Below are positions 27,829-38,300 of a DNA stretch of 54,047 bases, in pieces. Within the stretch, counting starts at the first letter, position 1. The number at the start of each line of letters is the position of its first letter. This DNA is from Lentimicrobiaceae bacterium. Its GTDB lineage: Bacteria; Bacteroidota; Bacteroidia; Bacteroidales; JAGNHN01. Under the pieces are notes generated by a model. The model made no database searches and was not told where the DNA came from. It was given only the letters and a program-made list of their open reading frames with translations. Location of the stretch: positions 1-54,047 of the forward strand of contig JAGNHN010000021.1 of NCBI GenBank assembly GCA_018001695.1, in the 5' to 3' direction. The position numbers and the translations under genes are program-made.

Positions 27829-30180
27829 ATGAACCGCCCACACCTGTTATTGATGACCCTATTGGTTTTATGGCAGTATAACACCATTTCACAATCTTTA
27901 CCACTGGAAATGCGGATATCGCCGGATGGCAGGATGTTATATACAGGCGGAAACCCTTCTTCCGGTTTGTATGATAGCGCCATCATCCGCAATGTCTACC
28001 TGGACTTTCCTCAGTCCAATTACTGGAACATCCTGCTGGGCAATTATGCAAGCAAGACGGAGATTCCCGCCAGCATGACAGTGGATGGCATTGTTTATGA
28101 TAGTGTTGGCGTCCGTTTTAAAGGCAATACGTCTTACACCATGACAGGTAACAGTCAGAAGAAACCATTTAATATTTCTGTTGATTATGTGCACGATGAC
28201 CAGCGGATAATGGGATATAAAACATTGAATTTCAATAATAATCAGGGAGACCCTTCTTTTCTTCGTGAAATATTTTACCTGCACCAGATCCGTCGTTATG
28301 TTCCAGCGGCCAAAGCCAGCTTCATCCACCTCTACCTGAATAATGCCGATTGGGGTATATATACCCATGTCCAGCAGTTGAACAGGGATTTCCTGGGAGA
28401 GTGGTTCCTGAGCAATGATGGCATCAACTGGCGTGCCGATAAGCCGGACTCACTGCAGGGCCCGGGTCCTGGCGGGCAATGGGGTGATGGAACCGCTGCT
28501 CTCAATTATCTTGGTCCTGACACAATGATCTATCAACAATATTATACGTTGAAGAGTAGCAAGGTTGATCATCCATGGGAAAAACTTATGGCCGCATGTT
28601 CTGTGTTGAATATGACGCCTGTAGCGCAATTAACAGCGGTGCTCCCTGCATTTTTTGATATTGACCGTACCTTATGGTTTTTAGCTGCTGAAAACGCCTT
28701 CGCCGACGACGACAGCTATATCATGAAAGGTAAAATGGATTACTATGTTTACTATGAAGCAGAGACGGGGCGCCTGATGCCGGTCGAATATGATGGTAAC
28801 AGCGTTTTATCCAGCCAGGCTGCGACATGGAGTCCTTTCAAGAATGAAACCAACGTCAACTATCCCTTGCTCAATAAGCTACTTGCGGTTCCTGAATGGA
28901 GGCAGCGCTACCTTGCACATCTCAGGACAATTGTTGCCGAATCCATGACCCAGGCCGAATGTGGTGCAATCATCGATAATTATAAATCACAGATTGATGC
29001 CCTCTACCAGGCTGATCCAAAAAAGATGGTCAGCTATTCTCAGATGCTTACCGGTGTTACCAATCTGAAGAATATCATTAACACCCGGAGGAACTACCTG
29101 CTGAATCATGCGGAAGTCAATCAGGCAGGTCCGCAATTATCCAATGTGATGCGCTTCAATACCAACCAGCAGCCTTGGATTGACCCAGCCGCGGATGATC
29201 CCGTTCATATTACTGCCCAGGTTACTGCCAACAATGGCGTAAGCCAGGTATACCTGTACTATGCACAGGGTTTTACCGGAAATTTCAACCGGGTCCCGAT
29301 GTTCGATGATGGGCTTCATCAGGATGGGTTGCCTGGTGATGGTACATACGGTGCCACAATACCTGGTCATGATGACGGTGTCTGGGTGCGCTTCTACATC
29401 GAGGCCAAAGCAAATAATGCCGCCCTGACGGCAACATATATGCCAGCGGGGGCGGAGCACAATGTGTTTTTGTACAGGGTGCAACCCCAGTCCTTGATGG
29501 TGAGTGGCGTGGTTATCAATGAACTCATGGCCGATAACGACAGCTACATCACCGATCCTGCAGGTGAATATGATGACTGGTTTGAGCTACATAATCTGAA
29601 TAATTTTGCGGTGAATATCGGAGGTTGTTTTCTCTCCGATAAACCTGCCACACCGAATAAGTGGCAGATCCCGGCAGGTACCCTCATCCCTGCCTTAGGG
29701 TACCTCATCTTCTGGGCAGATGAGAACGGCAGCCAGGGACCTACTCATACGAACTTCAAACTCTCTACCAGTGGAGAGGCCATCATCTTCAGCGATAGTG
29801 CATTGAATGTGATTGACTCTGTAACGTTCGGACCGCAGCAAACAGATATGAGTTATGCACGTGTCCCCAATGGCACAGGGATCTGGGTTATTCAGGCACC
29901 TACCTTCAATGCCAGTAATGACCTTCCGGCAGCATTACCTGAAATAATGCAGGCAGAAAGCCTCCGGATATATCCCAATCCAGCCTCCGCAAGCATTATT
30001 GTTCAACGGAAAGGCAGACCAGGATCAGAAAAGGTAGAGGTATTTAACCTGCAGGGGGGGGTGATGTACGAAACAGAAATGACCGATGCTGTTGAATTGG
30101 ACTGCAGTAGCTGGTCCCCTGGTTTATATCTGGTCAAGATAGGGGCCCTAATAGAAAAAGTCGTGATTGCTGCTCCATAA
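27829..30180 (+). CDS. Secreted CotH-type protein with lamin-tail domain and T9SS sorting domain
   Basis: The frame opens at 27793, but the ATG at 27829 starts a signal peptide (MNRPHLLLMTLLVLWQYNTI) and is preferred, giving 783 aa. A CotH kinase-like domain spans about 60-430. It shows VRFKGNTSYTMTGNSQKKPF, the FIHLYLNNADWGIYTHVQQ strand and VEYDGNSVL near residue 318, which corresponds to the acidic metal-binding motif of the family. An Ig-like segment follows. A lamin-tail domain lies at about 560-690 (VVINELMADNDSYI, DWFELHNLNN, GYLIFWADENG). The T9SS type A domain starts near 710 (LRIYPNPASASIIVQ). CotH proteins include extracellular protein kinases. Kinase activity here is inferred and has not been demonstrated. 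The gene is transcribed against its right neighbour. Confidence 0.92.
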   Translation: MNRPHLLLMTLLVLWQYNTISQSLPLEMRISPDGRMLYTGGNPSSGLYDSAIIRNVYLDFPQSNYWNILLGNYASKTEIPASMTVDGIVYDSVGVRFKGNTSYTMTGNSQKKPFNISVDYVHDDQRIMGYKTLNFNNNQGDPSFLREIFYLHQIRRYVPAAKASFIHLYLNNADWGIYTHVQQLNRDFLGEWFLSNDGINWRADKPDSLQGPGPGGQWGDGTAALNYLGPDTMIYQQYYTLKSSKVDHPWEKLMAACSVLNMTPVAQLTAVLPAFFDIDRTLWFLAAENAFADDDSYIMKGKMDYYVYYEAETGRLMPVEYDGNSVLSSQAATWSPFKNETNVNYPLLNKLLAVPEWRQRYLAHLRTIVAESMTQAECGAIIDNYKSQIDALYQADPKKMVSYSQMLTGVTNLKNIINTRRNYLLNHAEVNQAGPQLSNVMRFNTNQQPWIDPAADDPVHITAQVTANNGVSQVYLYYAQGFTGNFNRVPMFDDGLHQDGLPGDGTYGATIPGHDDGVWVRFYIEAKANNAALTATYMPAGAEHNVFLYRVQPQSLMVSGVVINELMADNDSYITDPAGEYDDWFELHNLNNFAVNIGGCFLSDKPATPNKWQIPAGTLIPALGYLIFWADENGSQGPTHTNFKLSTSGEAIIFSDSALNVIDSVTFGPQQTDMSYARVPNGTGIWVIQAPTFNASNDLPAALPEIMQAESLRIYPNPASASIIVQRKGRPGSEKVEVFNLQGGVMYETEMTDAVELDCSSWSPGLYLVKIGALIEKVVIAAP

Positions 30181-30197
30181 TTGGTCAGCATCACGAC
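30160..30197 (-). terminator. Terminator of the lipoprotein gene, overlapping the 3' end of the CotH gene
   Basis: Minus-strand arms GTCGTGATGCTG and CAGCAATCACGAC pair over 12 bp with one bulged base, and are followed by TTTTTC. On the plus strand the hairpin overlaps the last codons of the CotH gene and has no strong T-tract. It therefore acts mainly for the minus-strand lipoprotein gene. Confidence 0.7.
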
Positions 30198-30215
30198 TTC
30201 ATATTCCAAATTGTG

Positions 30216-31250
30216 TTAGTCTTGTACACAGCGCACGCTGAATCCGTGCGTTCTTTCGTAATTATTGCGTGAAGAAGACTGGCTGTTGAAATAGAGGCTG
30301 ATATAGTATGCTGTATTACCACTGCCTGTTGATGAACTCCAGAAGTATCCATAGGTGTTGATATTCTGGAAGGCGCCAACATTGGCCCTGAAGCCACCAG
30401 GAAGTCCGGTGAAATTGCTGCTGTTATTGGCCCCGATATTGGGAGACGTCCAATGAGCTGTACCGGCTTCCTTCATCTTACCACCGGCGGTGGCTGAGCC
30501 TCCCAGTCCGTTAATCATGATGATCCACTCATCATCTGATGGGATATGCCATCCATCTGGACATATTCCTTGCGCACTAGCTGTTGTGGTGTAACCCATC
30601 ATTTCATCCCAATCATAGAGCCCGCCGTATTCGGCACAATTGGCGATATCATTGTTGTAGCAATACTTCTCTATGGTGCTGTTGTTGGCTACATTAGAGT
30701 GGGAAGAGCCTGTCGTGGTACTGGATACAAACGTTCCCACATCGAGGTTATCTTTAAACCAGCATTGGGTTCCGATTTGAACCGTGCGGTAATTCTTCCC
30801 CTCATATTTGATGTTCATGCCGCAGGAGAAGGGGATAGGCGTCGTCTCGAATTCAACCTGCTGACCGTATACTGTGTCCACCGTGCTGATGGCATAGGCT
30901 CTGACGTAGTATTTCATGCCGCCGGTCAATCCTGACATTTGACTGACGAAATTGCCCAGTCCACTTCCGTTGGTTGTACGGGAGTTGACGATCGTTGGAT
31001 TTTGCAGGGTATCCCAGCAGATGCCACGGGCTGTCACCGGGGATGATCCCTCATTGGTTACTTCTCCACCGCCTGTGGCAGTGGTTTGTGTAATTCCGCT
31101 GATAGAAGCGGTAGTTACTTCAGGTGCGACCTTAGGCGGAGGGGGATCTTCTTTTTTGACATCTTCTTCCTTGGTGCAGGAGTAGAGAGCAATGCCCAGC
31201 GTGAACAGACCCATAAGTAAGATATTTCCTGTTAATCTACTGTTCTTCAT
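30216..31250 (-). CDS. Lipoprotein with Fibrobacter succinogenes major paralogous domain
   Basis: The ATG at 31250 is preferred over an upstream in-frame ATG at 31286 because it begins a lipoprotein signal (MKNSRLTGNILLMGLFTLGIALYSC, here split: MKNSRLTGNI then LLMGLFTLGIALYSC) with the acylated cysteine at residue 25. The mature protein starts with an acidic proline-rich linker (KKEDPPPPK). An Ig/FN3-like domain follows (about 40-135; ARGICWDTLQNPT, YYVRAYA). The Fibrobacter succinogenes major paralogous domain (about 145-344) shows YRTVQIGTQCWFKDNL, GICPDGWHIPSDDEW and a C-terminal FSVRCVQD. The family is common in Bacteroidota and Fibrobacterota as surface lipoproteins of unknown function. 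The 344-aa length is ordinary. It has its own -7 box 34 bp upstream. Confidence 0.92.
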   Translation of the reverse strand: MKNSRLTGNILLMGLFTLGIALYSCTKEEDVKKEDPPPPKVAPEVTTASISGITQTTATGGGEVTNEGSSPVTARGICWDTLQNPTIVNSRTTNGSGLGNFVSQMSGLTGGMKYYVRAYAISTVDTVYGQQVEFETTPIPFSCGMNIKYEGKNYRTVQIGTQCWFKDNLDVGTFVSSTTTGSSHSNVANNSTIEKYCYNNDIANCAEYGGLYDWDEMMGYTTTASAQGICPDGWHIPSDDEWIIMINGLGGSATAGGKMKEAGTAHWTSPNIGANNSSNFTGLPGGFRANVGAFQNINTYGYFWSSSTGSGNTAYYISLYFNSQSSSRNNYERTHGFSVRCVQD

Positions 31251-31283
31251 TTGATTGTAAATTTTGTATGATATTATCGACTC

Positions 31284-31291
31284 CAAAAATA
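31284..31291 (-). promoter_or_regulatory. -7 box TATTTTTG for the lipoprotein gene
   Basis: This is an exact TAnnTTTG match on the minus strand, 34 bp upstream of the ATG at 31250. It supports that start, since the longer frame's ATG at 31286 would overlap the box. A clear -33 TTG was not found. Confidence 0.55.
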
Positions 31292-31336
31292 CAGCATTTC
31301 TTTATATGCCCTGAAACGATGTTTGATTTTGGTTTA

Positions 31337-32278
31337 TCAATGCATGACCAATGATGCGGCGCCTAGTAGCGCAGCGTCTTCATCCGGCAGCGAGGACACC
31401 AGTAATTGTATCTTATTGCGGTAAATGGGTAATAGATTTGCTTCGAAATATTGTTTTAGGGGAGTCAGAAAGGTGGCTCCTGCTTTGGTCAGTCCGCCAA
31501 AGAGAATGATGGCTTCAGGGCTGGTATGGCAGACCGCGTTGGATAGCGCCAGTGCCAGATGCTTTGCTGTTTGATCCAGGGCTTCCATGGCTACCGGATC
31601 TCCCATAGCAGCAGCTTCTCCAATGTTTTTTGCGCTCAGGACTGCTGTCTCCAAACCTCTGAGAACGGAATCCATGTCAGTTGAGGCAAGGAGCTCTTGC
31701 CCGGTTTTAACCAGTCCACCTGCTGAAGCGTAGGTTTCCACACAACCCTGGCGACCGCATCCACACGGTCTGCCTTCCGGATAGAGTATGGCATGTCCGA
31801 TTTCACCGGCGAAACCATCGTGTCCATAAATAAGCTGTCCGTTGGCAAACAGACCTGAACCTACCCCGGTGCCTAGTGTGATGACGATGAAGTCACGCAT
31901 CCCACGAGCGGCGCCGAAGGTCCATTCACCGATGGCAGCGGCGTTGGCATCATTGGTCAGTTTCACCGGTATACCCGCGAAATGTTCTCCGATGAGTGCT
32001 ACAAGAGGGATGTTGCCTTTCCATCGAAGGTTGGGCGCATCCTGGATACTGCCTGAATAATAATTTCCATTTGGGGCACCGATGCCGATGCCCCTGATAA
32101 CACCTGGGCCTCCGTAACCGGCGCTGAGATTATTAATGTTCTCAACCAGCGCATTTACAAATGATTCAGGATCCGGATAGGCGCCTGTTTGTATTGCAGT
32201 TTTGCTCATTACCCTGCCATCCGCGCTAATCAGGGCAGCTACGGTTCCTGTTCCGCCAATGTCAATACCTATATACAT
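31337..32278 (-). CDS. ROK-family sugar kinase (glucokinase-like)
   Basis: This is 313 aa, full length for ROK kinases. The phosphate-binding motif IDIGGT is at 5-10, the catalytic Asp D110 lies in TNDANAAAIGE, and the adenosine-loop region LGTGVGSG is at about 135-142. Zinc ligands are H162 (GEIGH) and the cysteines of PCGCGRQGCVE (C172, C174, C179). The enzyme should phosphorylate a hexose, most likely glucose or an N-acetylhexosamine, using ATP in the cytoplasm. No helix-turn-helix is present, so it is an enzyme rather than a ROK repressor. It is 87 bp upstream of the lipoprotein gene. A near-consensus -7 box (TATCTTTA, 32298-32305) lies upstream of it. Confidence 0.93.
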   Translation of the reverse strand: MYIGIDIGGTGTVAALISADGRVMSKTAIQTGAYPDPESFVNALVENINNLSAGYGGPGVIRGIGIGAPNGNYYSGSIQDAPNLRWKGNIPLVALIGEHFAGIPVKLTNDANAAAIGEWTFGAARGMRDFIVITLGTGVGSGLFANGQLIYGHDGFAGEIGHAILYPEGRPCGCGRQGCVETYASAGGLVKTGQELLASTDMDSVLRGLETAVLSAKNIGEAAAMGDPVAMEALDQTAKHLALALSNAVCHTSPEAIILFGGLTKAGATFLTPLKQYFEANLLPIYRNKIQLLVSSLPDEDAALLGAASLVMH

Positions 32279-32338
32279 AGTGTCCTCTATCGTGTGCTAA
32301 AGATACATCTTGACGGCATTGTGTCAGGGAATCATGGT

Positions 32339-32370
32339 AAAAAAGAAGGGGTGGCCTTTTGAGCCACCCC
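32339..32370 (-). terminator. Rho-independent terminator after the 5191-aa gene
   Basis: On the minus strand GGGGTGGC pairs perfectly with GCCACCCC around a 7-nt loop. It is followed by TTCTTTTTT. It lies 23 bp after the stop at 32394. Confidence 0.92.
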
Positions 32371-32393
32371 CCCCTTTCACTACGGCAGTTAAA

Positions 32394-35300
32394 TTAGTGG
32401 ATGATGATCTTCTTGGTTCTGACGATGGTTCCATCGGTGAACCGCAGGAAATACATGCCCTGAGGCTGATTGGACAGGTTGAATTCCCTGTTGTAAACAG
32501 GCATACCTGCACTCTTCAGTCTTTCCGAATAAATCAATTGTCCGATGTTATTCAGCACCTGCATTTCCACATCCTGATCGAAGCCCTTCATGCTGACCGT
32601 AAATTGCCCGTCGGTCGGGTTGGGGTATACATTGATCTCAACCTGATCCTTTGCCAATTCCTCGATACCAGGGCAGGGGACAAATTCGATATTTACATAA
32701 TCCGCAGCAGCACAGCCATTCAGCGTAACGGTCACACTGTATGTGGCGATGCCGATTGGCTGACTGACACCGTTGGGGTTGACGACATATGTCGAGAGAT
32801 TGCTCCCATCAGACCATAGATAGTTGTCAAATCCTAAACCTGCATCCAGGGTTACGACATAGTTCTCACAGACGGTAAGATCTGGTCCAAGATTGACAAC
32901 GGGTTTGGGATTTACATTCACAATCGTCGTATCCATATCCGTACATCCATTGCTGTTGGTCACAGTGACGATGTAGTAGGTCGTATCTGCCGGCATAACG
33001 ATCTGCACAGCGCCATTGGCGGTGTAACCTGCCGGGATGGATGTCCATGCATAGGATCCGCCTGGGCCGGCACCTGTGGCTGTGATAGCAGCCAGTTCAC
33101 CTGTACAGATGGTCTGGTTAGGGCTTGCAACAGCAGTAGGTAATGGCCAGGAGGAGACTGTGACGCTATCGACGGCCGAACATCCGAAGCTGTTGGTAAC
33201 CGTCACGAAATATGTCGTGGTGTCACCGGCCAGGACCGTGATGCTTTGCGTTGTGAAGTTACCCGGCATCCACAGGTAGGTCATGCCAGCAGGTGTAACG
33301 GTCAGGGTTACCGTTGTGCCATGGCACTGGGTAATATCCGGACCAGCATTGGGGTTCGGCAAGGGGTTGACAGTCACCATGACATCATCCGTTGCAGTAC
33401 AGCCATTGGAGCCTGTTACAGTAACCACATAGGTTGTGGTAACGGTCGGACTAGCTACCGGGTTGGCGATCAGCGGGTTGTTAAGTCCGGTGACCGGATT
33501 CCAGTTGTATCCATAAACAGGACCTGCACCACTGGCCGTGACGTTGAGCTGAACATCATCGCCAAGGCAGATCTGAACATCACCGCCGGCATTGATGAGC
33601 GGAACAGGGTCAACAAAGACCGTTGCAGTGGCCACATCCGTGCAACCAAAGGCATTGGTGACGGTGACAGTATATGTCGTGGTTCCAACCGGGCTTACAA
33701 AGATCGCAGAGGTAGTGGCGCCTGTGCTCCAGAGATAAGTTGATCCGCCGCTGGCAAAGACAACCGCTGTTCCACCCATACAGATGGAAGTGTCTCCGCT
33801 TATCACAGCCGTGGGGGAGGTGTTGACCGTCACATTCTGGCTGAAACTATTCGTACAACCCAGTGAGTTTGTGTAGGCATAGGTAATGATGTGTGTGCCC
33901 GAACCTGCAATGGCAGGATAGAAGCCCGAGCCACTGATGCCGGCCCCGCTGAAGGTACCACCTGCCGGTGTTCCAACCAGGGTCACAGGAGCATCATTTG
34001 TGCAATAAGTGTTCAGCAGCCCGGTGAACGTGACAACAGGCAACGGATTGACCACAACATTCACAGTAGCACTGGCCGTGCAACCATGAGCATCCGTGAC
34101 AGTAACCGTATACAAACCACCATTCGCAGCAGTAGCAGGGGTGATGACAGGATATTGCTGAGTGGAGCTGAATCCGTTTGGACCTGACCATGCATACTGA
34201 CAGGTGGGGCCTGCGGGATCCTTGATCTCGATCATGTAATCCTCTGTTTCTCCGTAAGTATAGGTGCCGCAAGCTGTTGGATGGCCTCCCCACTTGTTGA
34301 TGATGCGCATCTTGGCATATCCCACAGAAGCAGTGACAGGTACTGTGATGTTCTTTGTGAAGGTATGTGTGCCAACCCAGGTACCAACGTACAGGCTGTC
34401 ACCAGCATCTCCGAAGTCACCATTACGGTTCCAGTCAATGAATGCAGTGACATACTGGTCGAAATTCCCACCCACGAAGTTGGAAACATTCAGTGTGTAT
34501 GTGCTGCCCCTGTAAAGGGTCGTGAAGAGGCTGTTGGTATAATCGGAATAGGTTGTGCCACCGCTCGTCTTCACCGCTCCGTTCAGGCTCACCTGTGTGA
34601 TGTGCTCCTGGAACCATGAGGTTGAGGAAGAGTTGCAATAGAGCAGGGGCAGTTCGCAACCTGCACCACCACCGTACAGCTCGATGGCTTCTCCTTCACA
34701 GACAGGTGAATTGGAAGCTGCTGTCGCAACGGGGTTGAGGTGGATGCTGACTACCGCATTACCGTTCATCGTTTCACTGCAACCACTTGTCGTATCGGTC
34801 GCGACAACGGTATAATTTCCGGCGATGCTCTGCATTCCGAAGTTAATGGCCAGTCCGGTGCCGGGAACAACCTGGAAGATGGGGAATCCATCCCTGTAGA
34901 GGGCATAATCAACACCGGCCTGAGAACCTTGTACCCCAATCATGACCCCACTGCCATTCTGGCAATAGGCGCCACCTCCGGTCACATTGTATACCGTTGG
35001 CAGCGGATCCAGCACGATACTGACGCTGTTGGGCAGTATGATCTCACAGAGTGTGACGGTGTTGAGCGCCTTTACTGTGTAAATACCTGGGATCGCCTGT
35101 GGTCCAAAGCTCAGGGCACTTCCGTTGCCGGTGAGGATATTGGGTGTAGGCGCACCACTGAGATAAAGGATGTACTGTATTCCGATCTCAGATCCGCTGA
35201 GGCTGATGGCAGGTGCCGTACTTCCGGCACAGTAATGGCCACCGCCCAGGACTGTGAACACCTGCGGGAGTGGATTGACGGTGACGGTCACGCTTCCGAT

Positions 35301-38300
35301 CATGTCTTCCGTACAATTCGTTATGGGGTCGGTAGCTATCACAGTGTAAACACCAGGCTGAGTTTGCAATCCGAAACTCAGGGCAGAGCCGGTTCCGCCG
35401 ACAACGCTTCCCGTATTAACGCCATCAACCTGGAGCTGATACAGGATTCCGGCAGTTGATCCGTCAAGCCCGACGGCAACACCGGTGCCACCTCCACAGA
35501 ATACGCCGCCACCCGTCACATTGAATGCTACAGGCAATGGCCATACCGTGATCACGGCGTTTCCGGTCATCAGATTGGTGCAACCGGTAAATGGATTGAA
35601 AGCAGATACTGTATATGTGCCTGCTGCCGTCTGCAGACCGAAGTTCACCGGACTACCTGTGCCACCAACAGCTTGGGTGGTAGCAACGCCATCCAGCCAA
35701 AGGGTATAAACAATGCCTGGCTCAGAACCACTGAGTGAAACAGCAAAACCGCTGCCACCAGCGCAGTAGGATCCGGAGCCGCTCACGATAAAGGCAATCG
35801 GCAGTGGATCAATGCTGATAACAGCACTTCCGGTCATCATGATCTGGCAGGAAGTAGCTGTGTCAGTAGCCATTACAGTATAGATTCCAGCAGCCGTCTG
35901 CGGCGGGAAGCTGGCCGGACTGTTGTTTCCTGAGATAATAACACCGGTTGGTAATCCATTCAGCAATAGTTCATAATCGATACCAGTCTGCGAACCATCG
36001 AGACCAACAACAACGCCGGCGCCACCAGCACAGTAGCTTCCACCACCGGTGACATTATACACGACAGGTGCCGGGAAGAGGGTGATCAGCGCATTGCCCA
36101 ACATCGTGTTGATGCAACCGGTCGCCACGATAGTACCAACGATCGTGTATGTGCCAGTCAGGGTCTGTGAGCCAAAACTAATGGCTGCCCCTGTGCCGGA
36201 TATCACCTGACCTGTTGGGAAACCATCCAGGTAGAGCTCGTAGTCGACACCAGGCTGGGAATTATCCAGTCCAACCGTAGCACCGATGCCGCCTGCACAA
36301 TATGAACCACCTCCGTTAACATTGTAAGGAACGGGTAATGCATTAACGACAATGTTAACACTACCGTTCATAATGCTGGAACAAAGATTGGTCGTATTGG
36401 TAGCGAAGACCGTATAATTGCCGGGTAGTAATTGCAGTCCGAAAGAAATAGCTGAACCAGTGCCATTTACGATAATACCGGTATTGCTTCCATCACGGAT
36501 CAACTCATAATCTACTCCGAGTTCAGAGTAATCCAGGCCGACTACGACCCCAGGACCACCTGTACAGTAATTGCCACCACCTGTCACATTGAAGGCGATG
36601 GGTTTGGGACTGATAGTGACGGTCACTGAACCGCCCATCATCTGCTGGCAACCGGTGGTCACATTGATGGCACCAACAGTATAAGTGCCTGTAAGGGTTT
36701 GATTTCCAAAGCTGATGGCCGTTCCGGTTCCACTCACGGTAAGTCCTGTATTGACACCATATAGGTAGAGTGTATAGTCAACACCCAGATCTGAACCGGC
36801 CAGACCGACATCAACACCTGCTCCACCACTGCAATAGGCGCCACCACCAATCATTGCGTACACAGCCGGCAGCGGATTCACAGTAACCGTGACACTTCCA
36901 TTCATGATGCTGGTGCAGCCGTTAACTGGATCGGTGGCCAGGATGGTGTAAACGCCTCCTGTGGTTTGGTAACCAAATGTCACAGCGAAGCCGGTTCCAC
37001 CAACGAGGGGACCGCTGAGAACGCCGTCAATCATCAGCTGGTAGAGTTTTCCAATCTGTGAACCATCAAGTCCGACCACTACGCCAATCTCTCCTGCACA
37101 GAAGGACCCGCCACCATTGATGTTATAGGCAAAGGGTTCAGGCTCAACAACGATAACGACTGTAAAGGGATCACCTGCGCATCCGATGGCGCTGCTGGGC
37201 GTTACCGTGAAGGTAACTGTCTGAATAACGCCGGTAAGATTAACGAGGGTGCCGCTGATATCTCCACTGCCGCTGGCAGGCATGCCCGTGACATTGGCTG
37301 TATTATCTCTTACCCATGCAAAAGTCGATCCGGGAAGGTTGTTGACGGTTGAGAAAACAACCGTGGTTACGGGAACACTGGAGCAAACGGTCTGGAGAGC
37401 AGGTGCTGCCACTCCGATAGGTTCGGGGTTTACATTGACAACAGCCGTAAACAGATCACCTGTGCAACCATCGGCACTTACAGGCGTGATGGTAAATATC
37501 ACGGTTTGCATACTGCTGGTCACGTTATTCAGGATGCCACTGATGTCGCCCACGCCACTGGCCGGAATGCCAGTAGCATTCAGGAGATTGTCGCGTGTCC
37601 AGCTATAAGTGGTTCCGGCCAGGTTGTTGCTGGTTGAAAGCACAATGGTGGTGATCACATCATCTGAACAAACGGTCTGGGCAGCCGGTGTGGCAACGCC
37701 GACAGGTTCCGGATGCACGGTAACAGTTGCTGTGAAAGGATCTCCCAGGCAACCATCTGCACTAGTCGGGATGATGGTGAAGGTCACCACCTGATCGATG
37801 CCTGTAACATTGTTGAAAATGCCGCTGATATCGCCTGTGCCATTGGCCGGGAAGCCGGTGGCATTGGCGGTATTGTCACGGGTCCAGGCGTAGGTGGTTC
37901 CTGCCAGGTTGTTGCTTGTTGAAAGCACAATGGTGGTGATAGCAACATCCGAGCAGACAGTCTGGGCAGCCGGTGTGGCAACGCCTACAGGCTCCGGATG
38001 TACGGTTACTGTGGCCGTGAAAGGATCACCAAGGCAACCATCGGCGCTGGTCGGGGTGATGGTGAAGGTCACCACCTGATCTATTCCGGTGACATTATTC
38101 AATATACCGCTGATATCGCCTGTTCCACTGGCCGGAATGCCGGTTGCATTTACCAGGTTGTCGCGGGTCCATGCGTAGGTTGTTCCAGGCAGGTTATTGC
38201 TGGTGGTCAGCACAATGGTGGTTATGGCCACATCTGAGCAGACAGTCTGGGCCGCCGGTGTGGCAACACCCACAGGCTCAGGATGTACGGTTACCGTGGC

